Shown here in pieces: positions 10,456 to 24,425 of a stretch of DNA of 64,000 nucleotides. Source of the stretch: Endocalyx cinctus (taxonomy: Eukaryota; Ascomycota; Sordariomycetes; Amphisphaeriales; Apiosporaceae); the NCBI GenBank assembly GCA_001600455.1, contig BCKC01000003.1:2180168-2244167 (forward strand). The letters are read 5' to 3'. The first letter of the stretch is position 1; each line of letters starts with the position of its first letter. Position numbers and translations under genes: made by a program. The notes under the pieces are model-generated. The model was not told the origin of the DNA. It was given only the letters and a program-made list of their open reading frames with translations, and ran no database searches.

Positions 10456-11409
10456 ATGGACACCGCCGAAGCCAACGAGAAGGTCGTGGTCAAAACATGG
10501 CGCGCATGGAGAACAGCTCATGAGATGGTTCAGGATCGGGTATGATCTCATTTTTATTGATTCTGTCCTGTGTTTTTCATGTTTTGTTTCTCTTCTTTGA
10601 GAGCTTCAGTCCCAAAAAAAAAAAAAAAAAAAGACTTTGTTACTCAAATGCGAAAGAAAAACCAACTAATTTAATTCCATCAAGGGCTACGAATTGGCCG
10701 ACACCGAGGTCAATGTATCTCTAGATGATTTTAAAAACCAGTATACCGGTCCCGACGGTGCAGTTCTGTATGTCCACCCATTCCTCCGAACTTTCTTCAT
10801 ATCTAGTACATACGATACATTCATTACTATCGTTACCTTTACCGCGATGACTAACCTAGAGGCACCGCTTGGGTATATTATAGACGAGGAACCCTCAAAT
10901 TCTCCGCGCGACCGAGCCCTGAAATGATCAAGAAATTTACCCCTCCCGCGACGGCAGCGAATCCCGAACCGCAGGCCGACGTAGGCACCATCTGGGTCGA
11001 GTTCTCCACCGAGCAGTCCTTAGGTGCTCAGCAGATGCGCGAGTTCGCCAAGTTCTGCGCCCATAACCACCACAAGACCGGGATCCTCATATCCAACGCC
11101 GCCGTCTCGTCCTCGGCCAAGAAGGAGATCCCCAAGTTTGCCCAGTGGACCAACATCGAGTGGTTCCTCGAGGAGGACCTTCTCATCAACATCACTCACC
11201 ACGAGCTTGTGCCCCGCCACGTCATCCTTAGCAGGGAAGAGAAGGTGGCGCTGCTCAAGCGATATCGTCTGAAGGAGACCCAGCTACCGCGTATATTACA
11301 GCGCGACCCCGTAGCTAAATATTTCGGTATGAAGCGTGGTCAGGTTGTCAAGATTATCCGAAACAGTGAGACAGCAGGACGATACGCAAGTTACCGGCTG
11401 TGCGTATGA
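10456..11409 (+). CDS. RPB5: DNA-directed RNA polymerases I, II and III subunit RPABC1 (Rpb5)
   Basis: Three exons: 10456-10539, 10685-10767 and 10884-11409, giving 230 residues (yeast Rpb5 has 215). Rpb5 is shared by the three nuclear RNA polymerases and forms part of the lower jaw that contacts downstream DNA. The N-terminal domain is recognisable (VVVKTWRAWRTAHEMVQDR, then GYELADTEVNVSLDDFKNQY). The C-terminal assembly domain is almost invariant (ITHHELVPRHVILS, LLKRYRLKETQLPRI, SETAGRYASYRLCV). Intron 2 is placed from GTATGT at 10768 to TAG at 10883, with a CTAAC branch at 10851. This joins GAVL to RGTLKFSARPSPEM, as expected for the family. Confidence 0.95.
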
Positions 11410-14400
11410 AAACCTCTTGAATTTTAGCGACACCAAAAGGGTTAGGAGAAGGAGAAGAAGAGAGAGGAAGAAGCCGGCATTGATTATTGTCTTTTCAATG
11501 GAACGGTGCGGGGGAAAAGGTGGGAAGAAAGTACCTTTCCACCATTCTGAGCTATATGCGAAAACAAAGATGATACTCATATGATTAGGAAGGCGGCGTT
11601 TATAAAGGGTCTTTGCGGTTTCGGCTACCATCTCTGTACTTTGTTCCCATGAATTCGTTACCATCCAGATGGATTGATTACTATTACTATCACCGGACTC
11701 ACCTTTTGCCTGCAGGGATGTCGTCGGGCTATTTATTCACTGTAAGCTATATGCCGCGAGCTTGATTAATTGCCGGTAGCTGTGCCGACTTGATTTCCAC
11801 GGGAGATTCAACGCGGGTCACGTATATACAAACCCAACTTCCAACATGTACGAGGATCATCTGACCGTCACGTAAGAAAGCAAGTGTATTTCTCTAGGCA
11901 GTCGCAAAATCCTCAACGATAGAACGTAAAGCTATAGTTACTTACTTTGGCGTCAGATTATTGGGTGTTGTGACAAGCGCATTGCGTCGTCCATGTAATA
12001 ATAACGAGATATATCGTCAACCAACATGCAGCGCAAACTTGATGTGACGAGCTAAGCATGTTACTCTACTTAGGTTGTGACCCTGTTATCAGTCTTAGCT
12101 AGAATTCTAGCTTTCCTTCTCCTTTCTGTCAACGCCAGTACCTTTCTAGCCTTGACAGACAACAAGGCTAGGAAACATTCTTTCTTCCCTTCTCTTTTTG
12201 CTCCTTTTTTTTTTAATATATCTTTCTACTCGGTCCCGGCCGCGATTCTCGGCGTCGTAAATAGCCCAATGGCAAGACCCTCCAACGCGGAGGTTTGTGT
12301 AGTATCGGGTAGGCGATAACGGAGCTTTCCATCGTATTTTGTTTTCTCCACACGTCAGATCCGTTTCTCTGTCACATAAAAAAAAAAAAAAATCATCCGT
12401 AGGTTTAGTTACTACTACCTTACTCCCAACAAAATAAAGAACGACAAAGACTAGGCTAAACCCCCCCTTCCGCCCCCCTCTAACAAATTTCGACATGCCC
12501 GAAACGGTGTGCAGTTCGTCACGCTCCTCCCCTCGTCACACACACGCGCACACACGAGGTTGGGTAACCTGAAATACCTGCATTATCTCATGTTACTCAA
12601 TCTAGATCGTATCGCATCATTTTTTTTTTAGTACTCGCATAAATCTTCTCGGCGGTCTACGTATGTATCTTTTTTAATCTTTTTTATCTGCCTTATAGTA
12701 CGACTTTACTTTTTGAACTTAAAAGGCGTGAGGAGTGTTTTAACTAAGAAAGGAAAAAGTGTTGTTTCTTGTTATCATGTTTGCCTTGCCTCCCCCGTTT
12801 ATCTCTTCGTCTGTTCTTATTTGCAGACAAGGTAAAAAGGTGAAGACGAAGAATGAAGGAAACATTTCGTAATTTGGTCACAAGATAGTAGCAGTAGTAA
12901 GTAATCAATAAAATATTCCCACATGGTTGAGGCTGCAGGCAAGGTCGGAGAGTGAGGGGAAACAATAGATTCACCTACATATATGTAGATTTCGATGTAA
13001 CCTATATGCCAATCGAGTAAATCATATAATCTACATGCAAGAGCAGCGAGGAGAAGACCCCTATAAGTCATGCATGCTTATAGTATAGATGGACGTAGCT
13101 AGGTTAGGTTAATCCAACCAACCTCCTTGGTAGAGGTTGAATTCATCAGTATTTGGTAGGTTTCCCACAGGCATTCCAGAGTTTGACTGCATGTTTGTAC
13201 GTACTCGCCGTTATACAGAAATAATGTACATGCCGATAAGTAGAACGTCACATATGATACAGCTTCAACTCTTGGTTACTGATAGTATAGTACATGACGT
13301 ATGCGTCGTGTATCATCTAGTCACCGTCACTCAATACCAAACTCGCACGCGCCCGTAACGAAGAAAGATATGATGTTATATATACACATTTTTACCCGAC
13401 CGAAACGTCATGATGTTTTGACTTGTTTTGAGTAGTATTCCTTATAAAACTTCTTCACGTACGGTCATCGTGGCCTGATATGTCGACTGACAGGTTGAGC
13501 CACATACGTAGACATTAAGAATACCCAGGTAACATAACTATATAACACGCGTGTGTATACATAAAGTCACAATCGCTTAAAGGTTTCTTTGTTTTTGTTT
13601 TTTTTTTTTCTTTGGTTCTCCCGACAATCCCGTATGTCAGTTAAATCGGTACCGTACTACGAGCAGAACTCGGCGTGGGTTCCGTTTTTCCCGCTCCGGG
13701 CATGCTGATCTCCTTTTTTTTTTTTTTCTTTAATATACCTGTAGGGACGTATGTGGATCATTTTTTCTTATTTGGATCAATGCTTCAAACAGAGAATTTT
13801 TACTTTATTTTTCCTCCTATCCTTTTTTTGGATTTTGACGTAAATTGTCATGCATGCACGCATCCCCCAGACCATGCGACGGAACGCCGCATAAGCTTTA
13901 CACATATCATCTAAATGACAAAAAAAAATTATATATATGATGCATGAACTATTTCCCAAAGAAAACAACGAGATGAATTTAAGCATAAAAAAGAAACCTA
14001 AGAAAAAAAAATTTTTCTTTAAGTTTTTTTTTTTGGCATACACTAGTAGCGATTTGACTTATCCGCTGGTCTCATACTACGCCGTTTGTTCCCAATCCGA
14101 CCTTTTCCATGGTTGCCCTTCCGATGGTTCTCCGGGGTAATTCGAGCCTGTCCTCAGTAATTATTATTATTAACCTTGAAGTCATAAGATGGACGTGACA
14201 TCTTACCAGAACCAGACAGCAGGGAGAAGAAAAAAAAACATATTTAATAGTTGCCTCTTTTATTATTGCATAATTCGTTATTTTTCTTCGTCTTTAGCTA
14301 CCTGGCACTGCTTGGCTAAATATGATGAAATGAGTCACTAAATGAGAAACAAGTATTCTATTTCGCTCCAAGTAAAATTTGAACTTTTTTTTATATTATT

Positions 14401-15443
14401 ATTTATCATATATAATTGTCTTCGTAAGCGGGTTCAAGATTCTAGCTAGCTAACCCCGTTTCTTGTACATGCGTAGTAAATCAGTCCTTCGTTTCTAACG
14501 AGGATCGAAGTAAAATCAGATCTAGGGGGATATTCGGTCGGGTAGGAATCAATTATAAAACAAATCTTTAATAAAAATATTATCTTCTCCGTCTTCCAAA
14601 TAAAAAACACAACACGCTTCAGGGGGTATATAGATAGGTAATATATCGTATAATCAAATAACATAACAAGATTTTCGACTTCAATTTGCCGTATGAGGAG
14701 TGTCGCGGATTTGTAAGGGTGGAGGGCCGCTGCAAAGGGTGGGAAGCGAAGACCGTAGATAGTAGACTCGAGATCAAAAGAAGCGACAAGAATTTCGGTT
14801 ATGTCAGCTCTCGACGAACTGCTTCCATTCATTTTGTTGACTGTGTTCGAACATCTTAGGATCGACGTCACGAATACGTCAGTTGAATTGTTCCTGCTTA
14901 TTCTTCCTGGTGCATCCCCATGAAAATGACCTTCCCTGGATTTGCATTCTGCGGCTCGTCCCTTTGCGTGATATTTCTGGATCCCGGTTGGTGAGCCCTC
15001 CATCCGATCGTACTCATCCCCGAGCAAATATAATAACACGGATAAAAAGCCGCGTCGAAATTTCTTCAAAGAGCCTCGCAACTCCTTTTCCCCCGATCCC
15101 GTTATTGTGCCGGCAATAGAAAGAAGAAGAAAAAAAAAGCGCCACCAGTTGGTCCCAGGACCGAGCTTTTCCCCCAAAAAGAATAGAAAATTCCAATATT
15201 GAGGAATTCTCGAAAAGACCGCCCATTAAATAGATATAGATACCCCGTATATAGGGTGATAATTTGTAAGTATACACATCATGACAATTGTAGGTCATGA
15301 TAAAAAAGTGAGGTTAAGCGTCGACGTCGTAGATATCGTAAAAATCAGATAGGTATGTAAGGTAAGTAGGTAGGGTATTGAGGTGTATGTAGAAAGAGGT
15401 TTGAGATTTCATAAATCGAATGATAAATGGGTGATAGGTTTTA
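11410..15443. other. 4-kb convergent intergenic region
   Basis: Lies between the 3' ends of RPB5 (+) and the rhodopsin-like gene (-). No gene was recognised. There are several open frames, the longest at 14446-15177 on the minus strand, but they lack an ATG start at the right place, splice-supported partners or recognisable domains. The region holds many T/A tracts, a short (CA)n stretch near 12,539-12,555 and small inverted repeats. No transposon terminal repeats or RNA genes were recognised. Confidence 0.5.
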
Positions 15444-17136
15444 TTACTTTAGTAAACCACCAATATCGACTAATTCGGTGCTGCCGCGATGTTCGCTCGG
15501 GCCGTATGAGGGTTCTCTAGAATGTTGGGGGATAGTCTGAAGTTCGGTTCCAGACTTTGAACCTGACCGAGTTTGTTTCGAAAAAGGGGCAAGGAGGCCA
15601 CCTAAATCTTGAAGTAATGTTTGTGAGCCCCGGCGGAACCCGTTCGTGCTCGCGTTTACAGCAGGAGCAGGTGCGCCGTTGGGTGCTAGCGGCTCCACGC
15701 TCGAAGTCAAGCTCTCTCGGATACTGCGCGATGTCGGCTCATTCTCTAGCAATCCTCCGACATCAAAGAAAGAGACTCTGCGAGGGGTCATGATTGAGTT
15801 GCTCCTCGAAGTCATCAGCGGGTCACGGGTATTAAAGGAATCTTCGCTCATTTCGGTATGGCTGAATCGTCGTTCGGGGAACTGCCAGCCTCGCATATCC
15901 GCAATCGGCGCCGGTAAGTATCTCCGCGGAGAGTCCTCTCCATTGTACGCTTCACGTAGCTCACGATCCACACCCAGACCAAGGTCCCTCACCAAATCCT
16001 CGTCACTACCCCAATGCCTGTGAAGGGTTGGTCGTCGATCCGAAGAACGGTCTAAAGAGTCCGCGGCGATAGATCCATGCTTAAATCTCTTCTTTTTGAC
16101 ACCACGATCTCGTACAAAAGAACCGAGTACTAAGGCGTTCGCAGCTGTCGTAGCAAGAAGAATATCTATGGAGGCGAGGAGTGATCGAGTCTGCTGGTTT
16201 CCATGAGCCGTGATCACGTGGACTACTCGATAAAGGGTCGTCCCGACAACACCCAAGCTCGTCGAAAACAAAAGGGCTAGCTGGATTTTCCTCTTCATCG
16301 TCATGCTACTCGTAAAAACAATAAAGATAGGGAAGATGACGAGGAGAAGATCGGTCAGAATATTAGCACTGGCCATGGTGAGAAGTTGAGCGTAACCTTG
16401 CCGACATTGGGGTCCCGGGTCTGGCACGACCTGCCAGTAATGATTGATAGGTCGACATTCGGCAAGATCCACTATGAGTATGACGATGAAGGTTCCGGCA
16501 AGTGTAAATTTGATGATGGACAGTGAAACCTCGTGTGATCGCTTCCAAGTGACCAACGTTAGGCGTTTAAAAAACTCTAAAATAGCGCTCTTAAGAACCC
16601 AAAGCCTTTTTAAGTGTCCCACTAAATGTTAGCATTTTTTCCGACGGTAGCGGCTACGCGCATTAGGGTGTTTTTTTTTTTTTGGGAGGGGGGTCGTGCA
16701 GTACAGTAGTAGGGAAAGGAAAAGGAAAAAAAAAGGTTGAATTGTAAGAGGGGTGCAGCTCTAGAATAAGCGATCTGCGACGAAGGAAAAGGGACGGCAC
16801 ATACGTTGCTGCATAGAACATCCGACTAGCCAACACCAGGCCGCTACCAACTGATTTCCGCCATAATTCGTCTTTTGTTAATTCGGTGGTGAACTGCGCA
16901 TTATTGGTTCCGTATAGCAAAATAACATGAACGCAGGCCATGCGCGCATAGAGTGGTATCATCGCCAACGCTGCTCTTTTATCTTCCGGAAATAGCATCT
17001 CAGACCGTATGAACCGGCCTACAACCCGTAACAGAATAATGGTCGTGCAGAATAGGGTGGCCCACCAACAGACCAAGAGCGTTGGCTTGTCCTGGCTGGC
17101 GGTGTGAAGCGGCGGCGGATCTGAATAAAGCCCCAT
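15444..17136 (-). CDS. Rhodopsin-like seven-transmembrane fungal protein
   Basis: Two exons, 17136-16805 and 16605-15444, giving 497 residues. The intron runs 16804-16606 (GTATGT donor, GCTAAC near the acceptor) and joins RMFYAAT to LWVLKSAILEFF. About seven hydrophobic segments occupy the first 280 residues. The CRPINHYWQV...QC signature followed by NILTDLLLVIFP is typical of the large fungal rhodopsin-domain family (Fung_rhodopsin, formerly grouped with SAT4/Pth11-like proteins). The C-terminal 220 residues are a soluble, Ser/Arg-rich tail in which a short DxGGLL motif recurs (FFDVGGLLE, LQDLGGLLA, LVDIGGLLK at the very end). Members are mostly uncharacterised plasma-membrane proteins; no ligand is implied. 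No retinal Lys was identified. Confidence 0.85.
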
Positions 17137-20100
17137 CTTGCTCCTATACTCCGGCTGTTACCACGCCCGTCAACCTCCGTAGAGGGGACGAGCGGGGAGT
17201 GTACTGTCGTCTCCCGATGTCCCAGGCCCGAGCGGTAGGGTCGATTCAGTAACGTGTAATTCGTTCAAGTGCCCACCCGATCCTCTGCGCGTTAAATATA
17301 TCGTGTGGAGAAGAGTTTTTCGGCGCGTTATAGGACGATATTCGGATACCGGATTATAAGTTAACTGTGTCCCTGCGTTGTTATATCGATGTCGGATACC
17401 TAGTCTGCGATCCTCTACTACTTCTATTTGAGATAGGGTCGAGTCGTAGCGATGCATCAATGATTTTGTTGTTTATATAAATTTTTGAACAACTGCGTAT
17501 GCTTGTCAATTTAGGCGGGGTGTAGTTCCGTAGATTACGCATCGTCAAGAAGAAAACAAAATCAACTTGGTCGGTTAGAAGAATGGTGAACAGGAACCGA
17601 AGAGAAAACCACGTTCAACTATAGCGAAGGTGTGCATGGTACGAAATGGATGATTGAGGAAAGCAGAAAAGTAATATGGGAAGTGGCGGTACTACTCTAG
17701 GTATGTATATCTCACTCTCCAACCGTTACTGTAGCTGTGGATAGGTATACTGGGGTTAGGAGGGAACTGAAGGGGGCATTGGCGAGAGAAAGAGAGAGAG
17801 AGAGGGAGGGGCTTTTGGGGAGGAAGCCGATAACCATCTAGGATCGATGTACCTCTACAACCACTACATTACGATACACTACGTGCACCTACGTATTACA
17901 CTACACTTACACGCTACTAACGGTACAAAATACTTGAGTGTCCACTATATCTAGCATACTATGTAAAGATACATATAAAGGTCCAATTATCCATGCTCGC
18001 CACAAGTTCCCAGGATTACACTAACCTATTAAGTGACGATATTCCAGGTATGTTTTCTTAACTGCGCTAAATGGCAAGGGCTTTAACAGCTTGGTGGACA
18101 AGGGGCCGGTGTCTACGGCGTTGATGAATGGAAATGTTCTAGGTAGCGTTAGTTGTAAGCCCACCTAGGCTGCTAGGTAGTTTATCCCAGTACGCAGTAC
18201 CTAGTCGCGGTACCTAGTCGCAGTACCTAGTACAGATTCCCGATTCCATATTATGATACGTGAGGGATTCAGCTAATCCACTAATGGTATCCCCAAGAGA
18301 TAACGAATTGTGATGATACGATATTCTATATGTACATAACACAAGAGATAGGATAACCACCCTCTGATCTCATGCTTAACATCAGTTTAAATTTGGAGGA
18401 ATGATACCCTTGAAGCTTGTATTTTTCGAGAGTACATAGTACATCACATTATCAAAATACCTTAAGTGCTTACTTAGGATTACGTAGGTACCGTAAATAT
18501 GTGGATAAATACTAAGAAGACTAGATAGACAAACGATGCCGAGATTAGTTATCATTTCGTCTATCCTACTAATCGCGTATATAGAGACTACTATATACGT
18601 ACATGTATTTGATTTGTGGTATACGTCTAGCATACCTATAGCTACGCGCTCCTAAAACAGAGGGATTTAGCGCACTTGTTCAAAACTTCGCGCTCATCTA
18701 AATAAAGATCCATTGTTAGAGAGAAACAATGTAATATGATATTGGAGGACTCTGTAAGAAGTAATAATACTCGATGCGGAGACCAGGCCCCCCTTACCGA
18801 ATACCCAGGTAATACAAACTCGGATTATAACCAGACCTAGTAAGTAACACAGACAAGCTAGAGAAAGCACTGGCCGTAACTGATAACGAATAAGCTGTGC
18901 TAAATCCGCAGACGCTAAAATAAGCCTACCGGTAAACTTTTATACCGCGTGGGGATTTGACAGGCCTTAAGCCTTGAGAACGAATAAAGTATGTCATTGT
19001 TTTTAGTAGTGAATAATATCTTTTTTTCTATAGGCGAAGGTTAAAAAAATGAGACAGGAAAAAGAAAAAAAGAGAGAAGCGAATTAGGAATCAGCAATAA
19101 TAAAAAGGGATGCCTTGGCAGGTCAGACCTGTCCGTCACGTTAGCTTGCTACGACATCCTATTCGAGAGTCTGGGCCTCTCCGACGCTTTACCTCGATGG
19201 TCATATACGGAACGACGAGCTGATATGAATACAACAAGTACTTGATTTTTGACCTCCGCTACGCCATCACGCACGTTACCCTTTTCGATCCGATAAAGTA
19301 ACCGATATGGTGTGGGTTGATTTGATAGCCAGATTCAATCATTTAGGCCCGGCCTTCGATAAATTAAAAGTAGAACAGACGTAACCTAGAATAGCAATAA
19401 GACCAGAATTAAAAATTACCTACTCTACGTGTACGTACCTAGGTATTTCCACGCACACTAAGAGCCAAACACCCGGGACGCCCTCTAAAAAAGTAAATTG
19501 ATCATTATACGCTCCGCCCACCGCTTTTATCATCCATCATATCTGTACTCTGCACGCTAAAAAGGAAGAGAGCTTTGCCGCAACGGAATCTTCCTTGATC
19601 GTTTGGGCGCTAATAAATCGCTTGAGATGGCACCAAATTTATCCCAACCTCGTACTTACTTAACTACCTAAGTACCTACTTGTAAGTATAAGTATACTAG
19701 CATAGCGTACCGCGCGGTGATACCTACCTAGGTATACGTAGCATTAGCGACGGACCAGCATTACTTACATCACTTAGTGTACCTATCTAGGGTACCGTCC
19801 TAAGTTCTAAGAAGTCTTAGTACCAATTCATCAAGCTATTGTACTGCCGTAGGACCAAAAGTAAGCCCTGCTTAGCCCTGCTATTTTTAAGGGTTCACAC
19901 CAAATACTCACTAGTAATAGACCCATACTTGACTTGACATCAGCATACCTACGACATAATCAAGGATAGAACATCGAGAAAGGAAAAAAAAAAATATTAG
20001 GGATTGATCACGTCTCAGTATTCTCAAATTGTATACCGATATTATCATCTTTCTTTATTTTTGCCGGTGTTCCTACTACCCTCCTCCTGATTGATCTGGC

Positions 20101-23100
20101 AATAGCTGTGTGAGAATGAGATGAAAATATACTATGTACATTACATATATGTACATATGATCTCCGTCTTCCCACGCCGATTTAAGAATCCCATCAACAG
20201 ATCTTAATCCTTCTATACTATATATAAAATATATACTATGTATATATGTACATCCATATATCGGTCAACTTTTTTTTTTTCTTGATTGACACTAACCGGG
20301 GGTTACTCGGCAAATTTATACCGCTTCACTTAAGTCGCGTAGTGTATGGGTGTAGTATACTTATTTTTCTCTAAACTACCTTGCCCGGTTTAATTGCTCT
20401 TTTTCAATCTGGTTGGGGGTTGGGGAAGCACAAAGAGGAAGATATCATGATTCCTTAGTTACACGTAACGTGGAGTTTTTTTTAGTGCTCTTTTTTTTTT
20501 CTTCCTCATCTTAATTTCGACTCCCATGTTCTTCGTATACATATAATAGTGTACCGTACGAAAGTACAATGCGCAGGGTAGTGAAATCAAGGCAGGGCAA
20601 AAGTTCGAGAGCGAAAGAGTGTGCTTGCTGAGATTCAATTTCCATTAAGGTTCTTATCCCGCACTGCTCTTGGTACACTACATATACACTAAGTAAATGT
20701 ACATGGCGTATAATAATAATTATTTTTTTTTTCCTCTTCAATCGCGGGTGAGAAAAGGCTGGGATACGGATCCTTCTTAACCCGATCCACTAATGTAGGG
20801 AAAGTTGATCGAATAGCAATTTCTGATTATCCAAAATCAAGTCATCCAGTCCTGGGGAAATGTAGGCATGGGCTGATGGGCTGACTTCAAGCCAACCCTT
20901 TCTCTCGATTGTTCAAACGCGACGGTTTCTGACGCATCACAACATGATGATTGATAAGGAATCTGGTATTTGAAATCGTTGCGGATTTTATATACACTAA
21001 CGAATAGATTCATCTATACGCACACTACCTTATCCGCCCACCTTTCGTACTACGTGCGTAGTATAGTATACTCGCATTTACGCTCTTATACGTACACTAA
21101 CTATTGGCATATGCTGCTGACATCAATTACACTTAATGTTCCCCAATATTCCCCCCAGAATATTGGGTTATTGGGTTAAGACTGGTATTGGCATACCACC
21201 TTACTACCGCAAAGACGTAAGTACGTCCCTCAGTATCTCTCGGTTAAACAGGTGTCAAAACCCCCCTTGTCCATTGGCTAGGATCCAGTTCGAAGGAAGC
21301 GAACTTGCAGATGTGAATTAATAGAAAAGAAAACACCGTTTGGGGAACGGGATAGGAAGAGAGTGGTGGTTTCTTCAAAAAAAAAAAAAGATACCATGTC
21401 CTATACACTATACCAGGGTATGGGGGTGTCTTCCCCGATAATCAAAAAGTCCCTTGTCTTATATTGTCACCAGTGTACTACACCAGTGTAAGACGGACGG
21501 AGTAATAGAATTTCGCTCACTCTCAGTGTCTCGCTATTCTCAATACCCACTATTTATTTAACTGAATGGAAAATATATTTGAAAGACTCACACGCCTCGT
21601 TCCGGCTCGATCGTCTCTTCAAGTTAAGCACTTATATGAGAAAAGACCTTGTTGGCCTTTACTTCTTCCTCTTTTAATCTTTGGTCCTGCTTTTTTTTCC
21701 CCATCCTGCTCTGTGCGCCGTGTGTGTGTGTGTGGGTGATCATCACGCGACTCCGACAAGGGAATTTTAAGCACCCTCTCGGATTCCTGTAATAGGTACA
21801 TCAGTGTATGTAGGGTACATCCGTTATCCCCTTGAAGTTGAACCCTGAAAAATAAAATAAAAATTTAGAGCGACTCCCCCCTCGTCGGTAAGTTGGGATT
21901 TCTTTTCCATTTACACGTGAATATCTGACGGCCTAGAAACCGCTCAGACCATACAAGCACACCTCAGCAGTTTACCTAGGCATGTTCATCCATCCCGCTT
22001 TCACCTCTTCCCCTGGTTACCATCTCTACCAATAGGGAAGAAGATTGGTCTGCTTATCTATTTAGCTATGATATCAAGTTAGTTGTAATGCTGGTTCTTG
22101 CTTTTTCTTTTGTCCAACCACATCAACTTGTACGCTACTTGAAGAAATAACATACATAAGCCCATCTCAAGATCAACAAAAGTCCATCACAATGTGATAG
22201 GCAGGCATTGACCGAGCTCTCTCATGGTTGTACAACCGAAGCGTAACAAATCAAACAAACTCATCCTTGAGCCCCTTTATCTCTGCACTAAAGGATATGA
22301 TATACTATTGTGCAATACACCGAAAAAACCACGTTCGTACGGTGTCTTCCAAGTCCTTGAAAAATCGTGGCGTCTGGCCACGAGGTGTCTTACCTGATTA
22401 CTGAACGCCTCTGTTACTGTAAATAACCCAAAGGAAAAAAAGAATTATCTCGCTTAACCCCGGGCCCCCGACCGTATTTCATTTTCAAATGACAATACGG
22501 TCTACTTCGTATACCATCATGCACGTAGTATGTATAGGTATAGGTATCATAGTATACCTATGTCCTGTGTGTGATGCGTACGTGTGCATGGTTAAAAAGT
22601 CTGTATATAAATAAATGAAAAAAAGAAAAGAAAAGAAAAGAAATAAAAAGAGGACAAAAAAAAGAAGTGGTCCCCTACCCAAAGTTTCGATTTTGATAGA
22701 TCGCTAAAATCTCGCCCGCATCGCCTGGGCCACGGCGCTAATCTTTATTGTGATTGATGGTGCGTGCTGTGCTGCATAACATGAAAGACATTTTCTTTTA
22801 ACAACGTTTTTGGCCGACCCGCTGTGTCGGTATCACCAGCCCAGCTGCTGCTCAGATCTTGTGCGGTGGAAAGTTTCCATCCATCCATTACAATATGAAT
22901 AGCAACACGCGTATTAAAAAAAAAAAAAAAAAAAAAAAGGCTTCGTGACCAGAGGCTTAATACAAAAAAAGACATATTATTCGACAGATATAAGTTCAAT
23001 ACGATTCATGAAATAGTGTAAGGTTAGATTATCGTATCGTATCTCTTCGTATATCTTCTTGTACAATACTCCGTACCCTGCCTACAGTTGGTTTCCAGAG

Positions 23101-24425
23101 AGTGCGGTGCATTAGCTCGGCAATGCTTACCAAAGTAAGGACTCACCCTATCAAGCGGGCTCAAGTAAAAGTATGCCTTACGATACCGTAGTGCAGTGAT
23201 AATTGAACGGCTTGCTGCGTCCGTGGGGGGAATGTTAGTTTTTCGGCGGCAGAGTGCTTTAGATAAAGAGATGCAGGTATCACTCCAACAGTTAGCCATG
23301 TTATTTAAATGTACACCGATACAATACGTTGGCTCTGCATAATTCAAGCTTTTTTCCTCTTATTAGACTGTCGTAATCCTTTGAACTATATATTCGAATA
23401 CAAACCTGATTTTTGTCTTGGTGGCGTAGGGAGTTGATGAGCTTTCGGATTTTCTTTCTCACATCATATTATCGTGAAGAGTTAACTACTTTAGTGGTAC
23501 CTCCGTAACTCCGTACGTTGATAAGTAAATATTCCCTAGTGTAAGCTTCAATATACGACGGTGGAGAGGGTGAGCGAGGACCCTCTTCTCGTATCATATC
23601 CTAATCACTTTTTTTTTTTTTTTTTAGTATTGTTATTTTCCCCCTACAAGTATACATACTTGCATTCGTAAGTAGTATCGTTATGGAGACGTTGGTTTAA
23701 CAGAGAGAAAAGAACCGCCTGAGGCTAGGGTTGGGAACACGAGCAAAGGATCAGCATGAAGAGAGAATGAAATTCGGGGAAAATATTTCATGTCGTAATG
23801 TAGCACGTAGTGATTTTCTTTCCCCGAAAGGAGATTAAAGGAGACGGACGATCTCTGCGTAACTTTTGTAATTAGGAAACCCAAAGAAAAAAAGAGAAAA
23901 CAAATAAAAATAAAAATTCTCGTTTTCTTTTAACGCGAACCTCCGAGAGATCCTTTACGGTTTGGTTTGGTTTGATCTACATTACTGCGGACAAATATAT
24001 GCGTTCGACATAACAAAATTGAACAGCACGTTTCATAAATTCTTTTTATCCTTTTTTTAGAGTATAAACGCTCAGGGGGAAAATGAAAAAAAAAGAAGAA
24101 AAAAAAAGAAAACATATATGTATATCATCATCTCTTGTACTTATGACTTCATATTCAATCATTTCGCTATTATTTGAAAACATCGAAAATTGAAAAAGTA
24201 ACCAATAATTTGTAGTATACTAAACAATACTGTAAGCCACAAAGTCGCGTTCAAAAAAGTCAGGTTAACTCTGAATTTGAGCTTAATTATTTCTCGTTGC
24301 TTGTCACATGCATTTCATGATTGATTGTCAGCAAGTTGGCGAGGTGACTAAAGTCTTCTGCTCATGCAGTCATTTACAAAAACAGTTTAGCGAAGTCGCT
24401 TTTTTTCCCCCTCTCCTTATCAAAA
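17137..24425. other. 7.3-kb gene desert rich in short palindromes
   Basis: No gene model can be supported in this stretch. It is AT-rich, with long homopolymers (A23 at 22916-22938 and a T tract near 23610), a GA tract near 17,790, a (TG)7 tract at 21721-21734 and a 13-mer repeat at 18197-18235. ACCTAGGT-type palindromes recur, for example TACCTAGGTA at 19436-19445 and again at 19725-19734. It could be a decayed transposon region or a long regulatory or terminator interval, but no terminal repeats, polymerase motifs or RNA genes were recognised. Confidence 0.55.
18197..18235 (+). repeat. Three tandem 13-mers (GTACCTAGTCGCR-type)
   Basis: Units GTACCTAGTCGCG, GTACCTAGTCGCA and a diverged GTACCTAGTACAG follow one another directly. 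Just upstream (18163-18180) CACCTAGGCTGCTAGGTA can form a small hairpin. The function is unknown. Confidence 0.85.

Noticed and set aside
14446..15177. 243-codon open frame on the minus strand in the RPB5-rhodopsin spacer
   Set aside because: It begins at a non-ATG codon, has no recognisable domain and has the Phe/Ile/Lys-rich composition expected of translated AT-rich DNA.
17137..24425. Transposon or LTR element in the gene desert
   Set aside because: No reverse transcriptase, integrase or transposase motifs, long terminal repeats or target-site duplications were recognisable by eye.
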